The position numbers and the translations under genes are program-made. Source: an uncultured Alphaproteobacteria bacterium (lineage in GTDB: Bacteria; Pseudomonadota; Alphaproteobacteria; Rhizobiales; Beijerinckiaceae). Taken from it: a DNA stretch of 10,359 nt. Shown piece after piece: positions 1 through 7,121 of the stretch; within the stretch, counting starts at the first letter, position 1; every line of letters begins with the position of its first letter. The stretch spans positions 1 through 10,359 of the forward strand of contig CALCZO010000069.1 in the NCBI GenBank assembly GCA_937903315.1, given 5' to 3'. The notes under the pieces were generated by a model. That model was not told the DNA's origin and did no database searches. It saw only the letters and a list, made by a program, of their open reading frames with translations.

Positions 1-592
1 AGACGACGATCACGACCAGCATGAACAGCAGCATCAACAGGATGCCGGGCACGACGCCCGCGGCATAGAGCCGGCCGACCGAGGTGTTGGTCATGGCCCC
101 GTAGATGATCATGTTGATCGAAGGCGGGATCAGGATGCCCAGCGTCGCCCCGGCGGCGATGGTGCCCAGCACCAGCCGCTGATCGTAGCCGCGCTTGTCG
201 AAGGCCGGCAGCGCCACGGTGCCGATGGTCGCCGCCGTCGCCACCGAGGACCCCGACACCGCCGCAAACAGGGCCGACGCCCCGATGTTGGAATGCAGCA
301 GGCCGCCGGGCATGCCGCCGAGCCAGTCGGCAAGCGATCGATACATCCGGTCGGTAAATCCGCCGCGGACCAGCAATTCGCCGAGCAGGACAAACAGCGG
401 AACCGCCACCAGCACGGAGTTGTTGGTCGCGCTCCAGTATTGCGTGCCGTATTCGAGCGTGGCCGGAATGCCGAGATAGGCATAAGCGCCGAGAACGGAC
501 ACCGCGAACATCGCAAACGCGACGTGGAACCCCAGGCACATCAATCCGATCAGGAGCACAAAGCCGATCGCGGTGGCCGGGATCGTGATCAT
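1..592 (-). CDS. dctM: TRAP transporter large permease DctM (N-terminal part, cut by window edge)
   Basis: This is the 12-TM type membrane subunit that drives substrate uptake in tripartite ATP-independent periplasmic transporters, using an ion gradient. About 197 residues are visible and the frame is open to the window edge, so the C-terminal half is missing. The start is ATG at 592, reading MITIPATAIGFVLLIG. Family signatures include an early hydrophobic helix, VPLFVLLGELLVRGGF, the small-residue stretch GSSVATAATIGTVALPAF, and the GILIPPSINMIIYG motif typical of DctM. The start overlaps the stop of dctQ as ATGA (589-592), which implies translational coupling in a dctPQM operon. I am sure of the family. 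The substrate is not visible. Confidence 0.93.
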   Translation of the reverse strand, partial: MITIPATAIGFVLLIGLMCLGFHVAFAMFAVSVLGAYAYLGIPATLEYGTQYWSATNNSVLVAVPLFVLLGELLVRGGFTDRMYRSLADWLGGMPGGLLHSNIGASALFAAVSGSSVATAATIGTVALPAFDKRGYDQRLVLGTIAAGATLGILIPPSINMIIYGAMTNTSVGRLYAAGVVPGILLMLLFMLVVIVV

Positions 593-1191
593 GGCTGCCC
601 CGCCATCTTCGAGCGCGCCTCAAGCGCTGCAAGCTCGCTCTCAAGCTCCTCGTCGACCGACAACGGGCCATAGTAGCTGTTGAGGCCCGGCCGGCCGGTG
701 ATCAGCAGGAACAGGGCGTGCAGCCCATAGGCACTGGCGATCCCCGCAAACAGGGCCAGCCCGAAGAACCAGACCGCCTGCGGCCACACCAGCGGAACCT
801 CGAGGTTGGGCGCACTGGAGCCGAACTCAACCGTTTCCCCGAGCACGGCCCAGCCACGCCAAGCTGCAAACACTGCGAATCCTGCCAGTGCCAGCAGCGC
901 CAGCGTGTTCAGCCAGCGCTGGACCGGGGCGGGAAAGCGAACCAGAAACACGTCGACGCGGGTATGGGCGCGCATCGCCATCGTATAGGACGCGCCGGCT
1001 GCCGCCGCGATGGCAAGGACGAAACCGCCGAGTTCGTCCATCCCCTTGAACGATGTCGCAAACAGCTTCCGGCTGACGATTTCCACCGTCATTGCCAGCG
1101 CGAACACCAGCACGCCCCAACCGATGATGATCGACAGGATCCGCGCCATCGGTTCGACCACGCGGCTGACAGGATTGACGGTGTGTTTCAT
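589..1191 (-). CDS. dctQ: TRAP transporter small permease DctQ
   Basis: This is the four-helix small membrane subunit of the TRAP transporter; it works with DctM in the inner membrane. The chosen ATG at 1191 gives 200 residues starting MKHTVNPVSR. It has a purine-rich Shine-Dalgarno (AAAGGGG) just upstream and no long extension before the first helix. Four hydrophobic segments are visible, roughly residues 15-40, 50-75, 90-115 and 125-160. VEIVSRKLF in the first helix fits the DctQ pattern in which an Arg ends helix 1. The C-terminal tail is hydrophilic and acidic (SVDEELESELAALEAR). An alternative ATG at 1245 overlaps the dctP stop as TGATG and would give 218 residues. I prefer 1191 because of its ribosome site and because the extra segment is encoded by a stem-loop. 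Confidence 0.9.
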   Translation of the reverse strand: MKHTVNPVSRVVEPMARILSIIIGWGVLVFALAMTVEIVSRKLFATSFKGMDELGGFVLAIAAAAGASYTMAMRAHTRVDVFLVRFPAPVQRWLNTLALLALAGFAVFAAWRGWAVLGETVEFGSSAPNLEVPLVWPQAVWFFGLALFAGIASAYGLHALFLLITGRPGLNSYYGPLSVDEELESELAALEARSKMAGQP

Positions 1192-1213
1192 GGCGGCCCC
1201 TTTCCGAAAGGCA

Positions 1214-1235
1214 GGGCCGGCGCGGACGCCGGCCC
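1214..1235 (-). promoter_or_regulatory. Stem-loop between dctP and dctQ
   Basis: There is a perfect 9-bp inverted repeat, GGGCCGGCG / CGCCGGCCC, with a 4-base loop (TCCG in the transcript). It sits in the 53-base gap between the dctP stop and the dctQ start and has no T-run after it, so it is not a classical terminator. In binding-protein transporter operons such hairpins often protect the upstream message, which keeps the periplasmic protein more abundant than the permeases. That role is inferred here. Confidence 0.6.
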
Positions 1236-1244
1236 TCAAGGACA

Positions 1245-2294
1245 TCAGTCGATTTTCAGCCCGCGCGCGGTCCCGACGGTCGCGTTCCATGTCGCCGAAC
1301 AGGCCGGGTCCACCTTATTGCAGGTGTCACGCCAGATCGGCAGCACGGCATCCTTGACGGCCACGGCGACCTTGGCGCGGTCGCCGTCCGAGGGCTGGAC
1401 CAGCTTCATCTTGAACGGCGTGCCGGTCTTGCAGGCCCCGCCGGTGTTGCAGCTCTGCGAATCGAGGGTCGTCGCGATCGCGAACTCCCACATCTGGTCT
1501 TCCATCTTCTTGAACTCGGCCATCATTCTGGCCTGTTGATCAGCGGAAAACCTGTTCCAGTAGTCGAGATTGGCGAAATGCCCCTGCACCGATCCGGACA
1601 CGGACAGCGGGAAATAATGGTTGGTCACTTCGGGCCACTTGCCCGAATTGCCGGAGTTGGGCGAGGTGACACCGCAATCGACCACCCCGTTGGCCAGCGC
1701 CGGATAGACCTCTGCGAACGGCAGCGTCACCGGCGTCGCACCCAGCTTCTGCAGCAGCGCCGACATCGTCGGCGTGAAGCTGCGGATCTTCAGACCCTTG
1801 AAATCGTCGACTGAGGCAATCGGCTTGGAGCAATAGAACACCTGCGGACCGAAGGGCCACAGCGTCAGGATCTTGGTCTTGAAACGCCGCTGCATCCGCG
1901 CATCAAGCTCGGCCCTGTAGGCATCGACAGCCTTGCGCAGCGACGCCATGTCGGTGGAGACACCGACCAGATCGATCCCCTCCACGAACGGATCGTCCCG
2001 CGCGACCGAGCCCATCTGCACGGCCATCACATCGAACGTGCCCGAGCGCAGCAGCCGCAGCGCATCGTCGGCCTTGACGTTGACGACATCCATCGGATTG
2101 AAGTTCACCGAAAACGGCACGCCGCTTGCCGCCGGCAACCCGTTGAAGAACGGGCGCTCGATCCCTTCGGAATGGCGGACATTGGTCGAGAAATTGCCGG
2201 CCACCCGCATCGCATTCGGGGCCTGGGCCTGCGACGGCAGGGCCACGACCGACAGGGCGGCACCAACAGCCAGCGGAACGAAAAACTTGCGCAT
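1245..2294 (-). CDS. dctP: TRAP transporter solute-binding protein DctP
   Basis: This is the periplasmic binding protein that captures the substrate and delivers it to DctQM. The protein has 349 residues, usual for the DctP family. Residues 1-25 form a signal peptide (MRKFF, hydrophobic core, SQAQA cleavage region). The family core is clear: VDDFKGLKIRSF at 163-173, with Arg171 at the place where DctP proteins salt-bridge the substrate carboxylate. It continues with LGATPVTLPFAEVYPALANGVVDC at about 184-207 and KWPEVTNHYF at 219-228. The start ATG at 2294 is preceded by GAGGGAG. The protein has six cysteines, two of them in close pairs near the C terminus (282/288 and 325/332), which may form disulfides. 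It is first in the dctPQM operon. The substrate is probably an organic or sugar acid by family, but this is not shown. Confidence 0.93.
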   Translation of the reverse strand: MRKFFVPLAVGAALSVVALPSQAQAPNAMRVAGNFSTNVRHSEGIERPFFNGLPAASGVPFSVNFNPMDVVNVKADDALRLLRSGTFDVMAVQMGSVARDDPFVEGIDLVGVSTDMASLRKAVDAYRAELDARMQRRFKTKILTLWPFGPQVFYCSKPIASVDDFKGLKIRSFTPTMSALLQKLGATPVTLPFAEVYPALANGVVDCGVTSPNSGNSGKWPEVTNHYFPLSVSGSVQGHFANLDYWNRFSADQQARMMAEFKKMEDQMWEFAIATTLDSQSCNTGGACKTGTPFKMKLVQPSDGDRAKVAVAVKDAVLPIWRDTCNKVDPACSATWNATVGTARGLKID

Positions 2295-2383
2295 CGGACA
2301 CTCCCTCGCATCGCTTCAGGCACTCTGCCGAAGACCGGGATGCTGTGTGTCTATGTAACGCAGTTTTTGTGCCACACGGCAAA

Positions 2384-2409
2384 GAAAATGTTTTTTCACA
2401 TATATTATA
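2384..2409 (-). promoter_or_regulatory. Candidate dctPQM promoter with overlapping inverted repeat
   Basis: The 225-base gap between dctP and the regulator gene is AT-rich, in contrast to its surroundings. On the minus strand a perfect -10 box TATAAT lies at 2409-2404. No convincing -35 is seen (TGAGTT at 18 bp spacing is weak). Just downstream, over the expected start point, is the inverted repeat GAAAA-N4-TTTTC at 2384-2397. This is a reasonable operator for the neighbouring RpiR-type regulator, acting as a repressor. The pairing of site and regulator is inferred from position and symmetry only. I see no other gene in 2295-2519. Confidence 0.5.
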
Positions 2410-2519
2410 CGTATTTATGGCCGTTTTAACTCATTTTTCAGCAAGACTGCCTCGCTCGAAGAGTGGGTATTTCATACGCTTTTTGCCTGCAAAACGGGCA
2501 CGTGTGTCTGCAGGACGGA

Positions 2520-3371
2520 TTACAGCTCGTCGAGATCCTCGTGCAAAGCCTCGATCATCGCCAGCCGCTTGCGCGACATGGGCCCGGCCATTTCAAGCAC
2601 CCGGGTCGCGACAAGATGGCTGACGGCGAACACGCTGACATGATTGAACAGGGGGCCGGGCGCGGCGGTCTGGCACTGGACATGCCAGGCGACCTGATTC
2701 GGCTGCGTCGTGCGGGCGACATCGGAAATCACGAGGATCTGCGGCCCGCGGGCGGCCATCAGCTTCATGACCAGATCGAGAAACTTCGGCCGCCGCTTGA
2801 AATCGAAGACGACGACGACATCATCGGGCTCCATGCCGGCGATATGCTCGGCCAGGGTATGTCCGGCGGTCGGCAACAGGATGGCCACCTCGATGACCTG
2901 GAGAATCTGCCAGTGCAGATAGGTCGCAAAAGCATGGCTGGTCCGAAAGCCGATCACCCACACACGCCTGGCCTGAAGCATCGACTGGGCAATGGCATCC
3001 ACTTCGGTGATCGACAGGCCTGACAGGGTGCGCGTGAGATTGAGCTGGGCCTGTGAGGCATGGGCGTCGACGACGTGGTGGAGCGTTTCGGTCGCCTGCC
3101 CCAGCAGCAGCAACGCGGCGCCGCTCTGCTTCTCCGCCCTCACATTGCGGCGGGCCGCATCGAAACTCGGATAACCCAGCTTGCGGAAAAACCGCGACAC
3201 GGTGGCGTTGGAGACATTCGCCAGCTTGGCCAGTTCGCTGGCCGAGTAACTCGCAAGCTCGCCGGGGAACCCGAGCAAGGCTTCGGCAAGACGCCGCTCC
3301 ATGGGATGCAGCGTATGCATGTCACGGCGAATGCGCGCGAGAAGCGATGACGATTTCCGCTGCGACGTCAC
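2520..3371 (-). CDS. RpiR-family transcriptional regulator (HTH plus SIS domain)
   Basis: This is a DNA-binding regulator whose SIS domain in this family usually senses a phosphosugar or related ligand. With a GTG start at 3371 it has 283 residues. The HTH region is at about 43-65 (SASELAKLANVSNATVSRFFRKLGYP), a textbook RpiR pattern. The SIS domain spans about 135-260, from VWVIGFRTSHAFATYLHW to the region PDDVVVVFDFKRRPKFLDLV and then ILVISDVA. The start at 3371 is chosen because GGAG lies 9 bases upstream. An in-frame GTG at 3419 would add 16 residues but has no ribosome site. The gene lies directly upstream of dctPQM in the same direction, so it probably controls that transporter in response to the imported compound or a metabolite of it. 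Confidence 0.88.
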   Translation of the reverse strand: MTSQRKSSSLLARIRRDMHTLHPMERRLAEALLGFPGELASYSASELAKLANVSNATVSRFFRKLGYPSFDAARRNVRAEKQSGAALLLLGQATETLHHVVDAHASQAQLNLTRTLSGLSITEVDAIAQSMLQARRVWVIGFRTSHAFATYLHWQILQVIEVAILLPTAGHTLAEHIAGMEPDDVVVVFDFKRRPKFLDLVMKLMAARGPQILVISDVARTTQPNQVAWHVQCQTAAPGPLFNHVSVFAVSHLVATRVLEMAGPMSRKRLAMIEALHEDLDEL

Positions 3372-3523
3372 CTGACCGCTCTCCGTCCCCGTTTGAAAGG
3401 TGCACTCCCCGCGAGACACGCGGATGGCTGGACAGTTCCGGCAGGGACATCAAGCCAAGGTCGCGAATCCTGCCACGTCCGGCGAACGGACACAAACATC
3501 AGCGGACATGGGCCGGGCATCGT

Positions 3524-3597
3524 TGGAGCGGGTACCGGGAATCGAACCCGGGTATTCAGCTTGGAAGGCTGCTGCTCTACCATTGAGCTACACCCGC
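3524..3597 (-). tRNA. tRNA-Gly (anticodon TCC)
   Basis: Read on the minus strand, the acceptor GCGGGTG pairs with TACCCGC (one G-T pair). The D arm is GCTC...GAGC, the anticodon loop CTTCCAA contains TCC, and the T arm is CCGGG-TTCGATT-CCCGG. The discriminator is T and CCA is encoded, giving 74 bases in all. It reads Gly GGA and GGG codons. It stands alone here; the tRNA-Tyr that often neighbours it is found at the right end of the window on the same strand. Confidence 0.96.
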
Positions 3598-3605
3598 GTG
3601 CCCCC

Positions 3606-3634
3606 TATGTGGCGTGAATCGGCGCGTTTGCCAA
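3606..3634 (-). promoter_or_regulatory. Candidate promoter for tRNA-Gly
   Basis: On the minus strand TTGGCA (3634-3629) is followed after 17 bases by CACATA (3611-3606), eight bases before the tRNA 5' end. The -35 box is good and the -10 box is weak, so this is a position-supported guess. The rest of 3598-3730 shows only the ribosome site of the next gene on the plus strand. Confidence 0.35.
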
Positions 3635-3730
3635 GTCTGTTTGCCGCACGCGGTGATCGCATCAGCTGCGGGATTGCGCGGGCGGCGGACTTCGGCCAAG
3701 GAAGGCGGCACGCGAGACAAGGAGCCTGCC

Positions 3731-4873
3731 ATGTCGATCGACCGGGTTGTGAAGGAAGCCGTCGAGAGCGGTGCGTTGCCGGGCGTGGTGGCGATGGCCG
3801 CAACGCGCGACGGCGTGATCTATCAGGGTGCCCATGGCGCGCGCACCGTCGGCACGGAGGATCCCGTCACGCTGGCGACCACGTTCCGCCTGCATTCGAT
3901 GACCAAGGCGGTGACCGCCGTCGCCGCGATGCAGCTGGTCGAACAGGGCCGGCTGACACTTGACGCACCGTTGTCCGCGCTGTTGCCGGACCTGGGTCAG
4001 CGCCCGGTTCTCACCGGGTTCGATGAGGCTGGCCAGCCGGTCCTGGTGCCCGCCCGCACGCCGATCACGCTGCGGCACCTGCTGACTCATACCGCCGGCT
4101 TCAGCTACGACATGTGGAACGCCGCCACCCTGCGCTGGCAGAAGGCGACCGGCACGCCCGGCTCCGGCAGCGGCAAGCGCGCCTCGCTTCTCCAGCCCCT
4201 CGCCTTCGAGCCCGGCACCCGCTGGCAGTATTCCATCGCCATCGACTGGGTCGGGCTGGCGATCGAGGCGGCGAGCGGCCTGTCGCTCGAGGATTATTGC
4301 CGCCGCCATATCCTCGGCCCGCTCGGCATGAACGACACCACCTTCACCCAGAGCGACGAGCAGCGTGCCCGCCGCATTACCATGCACAAGCGCCAGCCCG
4401 ATGGCGCGATTGCCCCGATCATCCTCGATCGGCCGGAGGTGAACGAATATCTGAACGGCGGCGGCGGCCTGTTCGGCACGGTGCCCGATTACCTCGCCTT
4501 CACGCGCTGCCTGCTCGGCGGCGGCGCCCCGCTCGTCCGGCCGGAGACCTTTGCGCTGATGAGCGCCAATGCGATGGGCGACATCCGGGTGGAGAAGCTG
4601 GTTGCGGCCATGCCGGCGCTGGTCGGCGATGTCGAGTTCTGGCCCGGCATGGACAAGACCTGGGGCCTGAGCTTCCTGATCAACACGAAAGAGACGCCGG
4701 AAGGTCGCAGCGCCGGCTCGCTCGCCTGGGCTGGGCTGTCGAACCTCTACTACTGGGTCGATCTGAAAAAGGGCGTGACCGGCGTGTTCGCCAGCCAGAT
4801 GCTGCCGTTCTACGATGCCCGCGCGGTCGATGCCTTCCGCGCCTTCGAGCGCGCGGTCTATGACGCGCTCTGA
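3731..4873 (+). CDS. Serine hydrolase, class C beta-lactamase / esterase family
   Basis: This is a member of the penicillin-binding-protein-like serine hydrolase family (COG1680 type), which includes class C beta-lactamases and esterases such as EstB. It has 380 residues from ATG 3731, preceded by AAGGAG at ideal distance; upstream in-frame GTGs lack this. The nucleophile motif SMTK has Ser56 and Lys59. The tyrosine motif is Tyr167 in WQYSIAID, where the third residue is Ile rather than the Asn of true beta-lactamases. LNGGGGLFGT (241-250) and the WAG triad (333-335), in the place of KTG/HxG, complete the set. No signal peptide is seen, so a cytosolic esterase or amidase is likelier than a beta-lactamase. 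The substrate is unknown. Its last 16 bases overlap the end of the convergent oxyR gene. Confidence 0.87.
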   Translation: MSIDRVVKEAVESGALPGVVAMAATRDGVIYQGAHGARTVGTEDPVTLATTFRLHSMTKAVTAVAAMQLVEQGRLTLDAPLSALLPDLGQRPVLTGFDEAGQPVLVPARTPITLRHLLTHTAGFSYDMWNAATLRWQKATGTPGSGSGKRASLLQPLAFEPGTRWQYSIAIDWVGLAIEAASGLSLEDYCRRHILGPLGMNDTTFTQSDEQRARRITMHKRQPDGAIAPIILDRPEVNEYLNGGGGLFGTVPDYLAFTRCLLGGGAPLVRPETFALMSANAMGDIRVEKLVAAMPALVGDVEFWPGMDKTWGLSFLINTKETPEGRSAGSLAWAGLSNLYYWVDLKKGVTGVFASQMLPFYDARAVDAFRAFERAVYDAL

Positions 4874-5775
4874 CGAACGGTGCGGAACACCGGCGAATCG
4901 ATGCCGCGCACGGCCTCGATCAGCACCTCGATCGCCTTGGGGCGCATGAACCCCGTGCGCCAGACCAGCACGACCCGCCGCGTCGGCTCGGGCTCGACGA
5001 ACGGGACGATGCTGACCAGATCGGACGCATAGGGCGACGCCATCGCGCTCGCCGGCAGAATCGATACGCCGAGGCCTGATGCCACCATCGAGCGCAGCGT
5101 GCCGATCGAATGGCCAAGGCGGAAATCGGTCTCCGCGCTGGAGACCTGCGGACAGGCACCGAGCACCTGATCGCGGAAGCAGTTGCCGGCTTTCAGCAGC
5201 AGCACCTCCTCGCCGGTCACCTCCTCCGGGTTCATGCTGGCGCGCCCTGCCCAGCTGTGGCCGCGCGGTACGACCACCAGAAACGGCTCGTCATAGAGCG
5301 GCGTGACGGTGACGCCCGGCAGATCGAACGGCAGCGCCAGAATGGCGGCGTCAATGTCGTTGTCCTGCAACATCTCGGCCAGCGAAGCGGTCATGTTCTC
5401 CTCGATGACCAGTGGCATCGAGGGTGCCAGCGTGCGCAGCCGGCCAACCAGCTGGGGCAGCAGATAAGGACCAATGGTGTGGATGACCCCGAGCCGCAGC
5501 GGACCGGCCAGCTGGTCGCGACCATAGCGGGCGATCTGCTTGACCTTCTCGGCCTCCCTGAGGGCGATGACCGCCTGTTCCACCACCTTACGCCCGGCGT
5601 CAGTCGGCCGGACATATCCCTTGCCGCGCTCGAACAGGCTCACGCCGAGTTCATCCTCGATCTTGGCAATGGCGACCGAAAGCGTGGGCTGGCTGACCGA
5701 ACACCGTTCCGCTGCGCGCGAGAAATTGCCCTCGGCGGCCAACGCCACCAGGTACCGGAACTCAACAAGGGTCAT
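4858..5775 (-). CDS. oxyR: OxyR hydrogen-peroxide sensor, LysR family
   Basis: This LysR-type activator senses H2O2 through a disulfide. It has 305 residues, the same as E. coli OxyR. The winged HTH is at about 1-60 (LVALAAEGNFSRAAERCSVSQPTLSVAIAKIEDELGVSLFER). The redox region reads LKAGNCFRDQVLGAC, with cysteines at residues 199 and 208. These are exactly the positions of the E. coli redox pair and lie in the same GxCxRDQ context, so I call OxyR rather than a generic LysR protein. The conserved SIGTLRSMVASGLGVSILP segment follows at about 224-242. The start ATG 5775 has a strong GAGGAGG site. It is divergent from a cytochrome c peroxidase gene across a 158-base region that carries a matching OxyR site, and probably controls both itself and that gene. 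Its 3' end overlaps the serine hydrolase gene. Confidence 0.92.
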   Translation of the reverse strand: MTLVEFRYLVALAAEGNFSRAAERCSVSQPTLSVAIAKIEDELGVSLFERGKGYVRPTDAGRKVVEQAVIALREAEKVKQIARYGRDQLAGPLRLGVIHTIGPYLLPQLVGRLRTLAPSMPLVIEENMTASLAEMLQDNDIDAAILALPFDLPGVTVTPLYDEPFLVVVPRGHSWAGRASMNPEEVTGEEVLLLKAGNCFRDQVLGACPQVSSAETDFRLGHSIGTLRSMVASGLGVSILPASAMASPYASDLVSIVPFVEPEPTRRVVLVWRTGFMRPKAIEVLIEAVRGIDSPVFRTVRQSAS

Positions 5776-5818
5776 GCCATCCTCCTCGCCGCGACCATTG
5801 GCCGGCGCGGCACCGCTT

Positions 5819-5855
5819 ACAGTCTGAGACTATCTCTTTTATAGGATTACATAAT
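5819..5855. promoter_or_regulatory. OxyR tetramer binding site between oxyR and ccp
   Basis: The sequence reads ACAG-N7-CTAT-N7-ATAG-N7-TAAT. The E. coli OxyR consensus is ATAG-N7-CTAT-N7-ATAG-N7-CTAT, so 13 of 16 defining bases match and all spacings are exact. The two central elements are perfect. On the minus strand the site covers a possible oxyR -10 box (TATAAA at 5843-5838), as expected for autorepression. On the plus strand it ends just before a TTGACT box. The position between oxyR and a peroxidase gene makes a real site likely. Confidence 0.72.
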
Positions 5856-5862
5856 AAAATCA

Positions 5863-5876
5863 TTGACTTAGATCAT
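5863..5876 (+). promoter_or_regulatory. FNR/CRP-superfamily box or -35 element upstream of ccp
   Basis: TTGAC-TTAG-ATCAT matches the FNR/FixK consensus TTGAT-N4-ATCAA at 8 of 10 bases. The first half-site TTGAC is also that of NnrR/Dnr-type regulators. A weak -10 (TAAGTT, 5897-5902) lies at roughly class II activation distance. The same TTGACT could simply be a sigma-70 -35 box, although no good -10 lies 17 bp after it. Confidence 0.5.
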
Positions 5877-5933
5877 TTTTGTCTCAGCCGATCCGCTAAG
5901 TTCCCGCTCGAACCTCAAAAGGGAGCAAGGACG

Positions 5934-6932
5934 ATGAAACGGTACCTTACGACAATCGCTGCGGGAATGATGGCCAGCGTGGCCTTCGGCGCAGTGGCTC
6001 AGGCTCAAGAGCCGATCGAGCCGATCCGCCCGCCCAAGAGCATCAACATCGGCATGGTCGAACTGGGCAAGAAGCTCTATTTCGACCCGCGCCTGTCGAA
6101 GTCCGGCTTCATCTCCTGCAACTCCTGCCATAACCTGTCGATGGGCGGCACGGACAACATCCCGACCTCGATCGGCGACAAGTGGCAGCAGGGCCCGATC
6201 AACGCCCCGACCGTCCTCAACTCCTCGCTCAACGTCGCCCAGTTCTGGGATGGCCGCGCGGCGGACCTGAAGGCGCAGGCCGGCGGGCCGATCGCCAACC
6301 CCGGCGAAATGGCCTTCAGCCACACCCTGGCGCTCGGCGTGATCGAATCGATCCCGGCCTATGTGCGTGAGTTCAAGGTTGTGTTCGGCAAGGACAAGAT
6401 TGACATCGATCAGGTCACGGCCGCCATCGCCGAATTTGAAAAGACGCTGGTGACGCCGAATTCGCGCTTCGACCAGTGGCTGCTGGGCAAGAAGGACGCG
6501 CTGACCGCGGATGAAATGGCCGGCTATACCCTGTTCAAGGACTCGGGCTGCGTCGCCTGCCACAACGGCGAAGCGGTCGGCGGCAACTCGTTCCAGAAGA
6601 TGGGCGTGGTCGAGCCGTACAAGGCGAACGACAAGGTCGTCGGCCTCTCGGCCGTCACCGGCAAGGATGCGGACCGCTTCAACTACAAGGTCCCGACCCT
6701 GCGCAACGTCGAGATGACCTATCCCTACTTCCACGACGGCGCGGCCAACACGCTGACCGAAGCCGTGGACGTGATGGGCCGCCTCCAGCTCGGCAAGAAG
6801 TTCAGCGACAGGGAAAATGCGCAGATCGTTGCCTTCCTCAAGACGCTGACCGGCGACCAGCCGCAGTTCATGCTGCCGATCCTGCCGCCCTCCAGCGACA
6901 AGACGCCGCGCCCGAACCCGTTCGGCAAGTAA
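5934..6932 (+). CDS. ccp: Di-haem cytochrome c peroxidase, periplasmic
   Basis: This enzyme reduces H2O2 to water in the periplasm with electrons from small c-type cytochromes or cupredoxins. It has 332 residues with a signal peptide at 1-24 (MKRYL, hydrophobic core, AVAQAQ). The peroxidatic haem site is CNSCH (Cys62, Cys65, His66); the electron-transfer haem site is CVACH (Cys206, Cys209, His210). Met281 in DVMGRLQLG is the likely second ligand of the latter. Counted from the haem His, Trp105, Gln115 and Glu125 fall exactly at the positions of Trp94, Gln104 and Glu114 of the Pseudomonas enzyme. In the same register the sixth-ligand His71 is replaced by Asp82 (SIGDKW instead of the usual SIGH). 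This suggests an enzyme that may not need reductive activation. It is divergent from oxyR and is followed by a terminator, so it is monocistronic. Confidence 0.94.
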   Translation: MKRYLTTIAAGMMASVAFGAVAQAQEPIEPIRPPKSINIGMVELGKKLYFDPRLSKSGFISCNSCHNLSMGGTDNIPTSIGDKWQQGPINAPTVLNSSLNVAQFWDGRAADLKAQAGGPIANPGEMAFSHTLALGVIESIPAYVREFKVVFGKDKIDIDQVTAAIAEFEKTLVTPNSRFDQWLLGKKDALTADEMAGYTLFKDSGCVACHNGEAVGGNSFQKMGVVEPYKANDKVVGLSAVTGKDADRFNYKVPTLRNVEMTYPYFHDGAANTLTEAVDVMGRLQLGKKFSDRENAQIVAFLKTLTGDQPQFMLPILPPSSDKTPRPNPFGK

Positions 6933-6984
6933 CGCATTCCGGAATCGGGGGCCGGCAACGGCACCTGATATGGCGCAACTGATG

Positions 6985-7009
6985 CGGGGGCTTCGGCCCC
7001 CGTTTTTTT
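6985..7009 (+). terminator. Rho-independent terminator of ccp
   Basis: A perfect 7-bp GC stem, CGGGGGC / GCCCCCG, closes on a TTCG tetraloop and is followed directly by seven T residues. It lies 52 bases after the ccp stop. It is strong in the plus direction. The rest of 6933-7121 shows no gene; the next ribosome site begins at about 7111. Confidence 0.93.
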
Positions 7010-7121
7010 GTCCTGTCTGGTCTGTTCCGTCACGGCAGGTTGCCTCAAATTGCACGCAACGGACGCACGGTTTCGCAAAACCTCCATGTCAGTGTGGCCC
7101 GGAACAAGGCTGGAGGGCCCA

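Noticed and set aside
2486..2514. Inverted repeat CCTGCA / TGCAGG after the RpiR regulator, considered as a terminator
   Set aside because: On the minus strand the stem is followed by A residues, not T residues, and the 17-base loop is long for a 6-bp stem.
3524..3597. tRNA-Gly as an integration site for a mobile island
   Set aside because: No integrase gene and no repeated copy of the tRNA 3' end is seen in the window.
3731..4873. Calling the serine hydrolase an AmpC-type resistance enzyme
   Set aside because: It lacks a signal peptide, has YSI instead of YxN and no KTG motif; esterase-like relatives fit better.
5868..7055. A 395-codon open frame on the minus strand opposite ccp
   Set aside because: It is the mirror of the well-supported ccp gene, begins past the ccp terminator, and shows no family motif.
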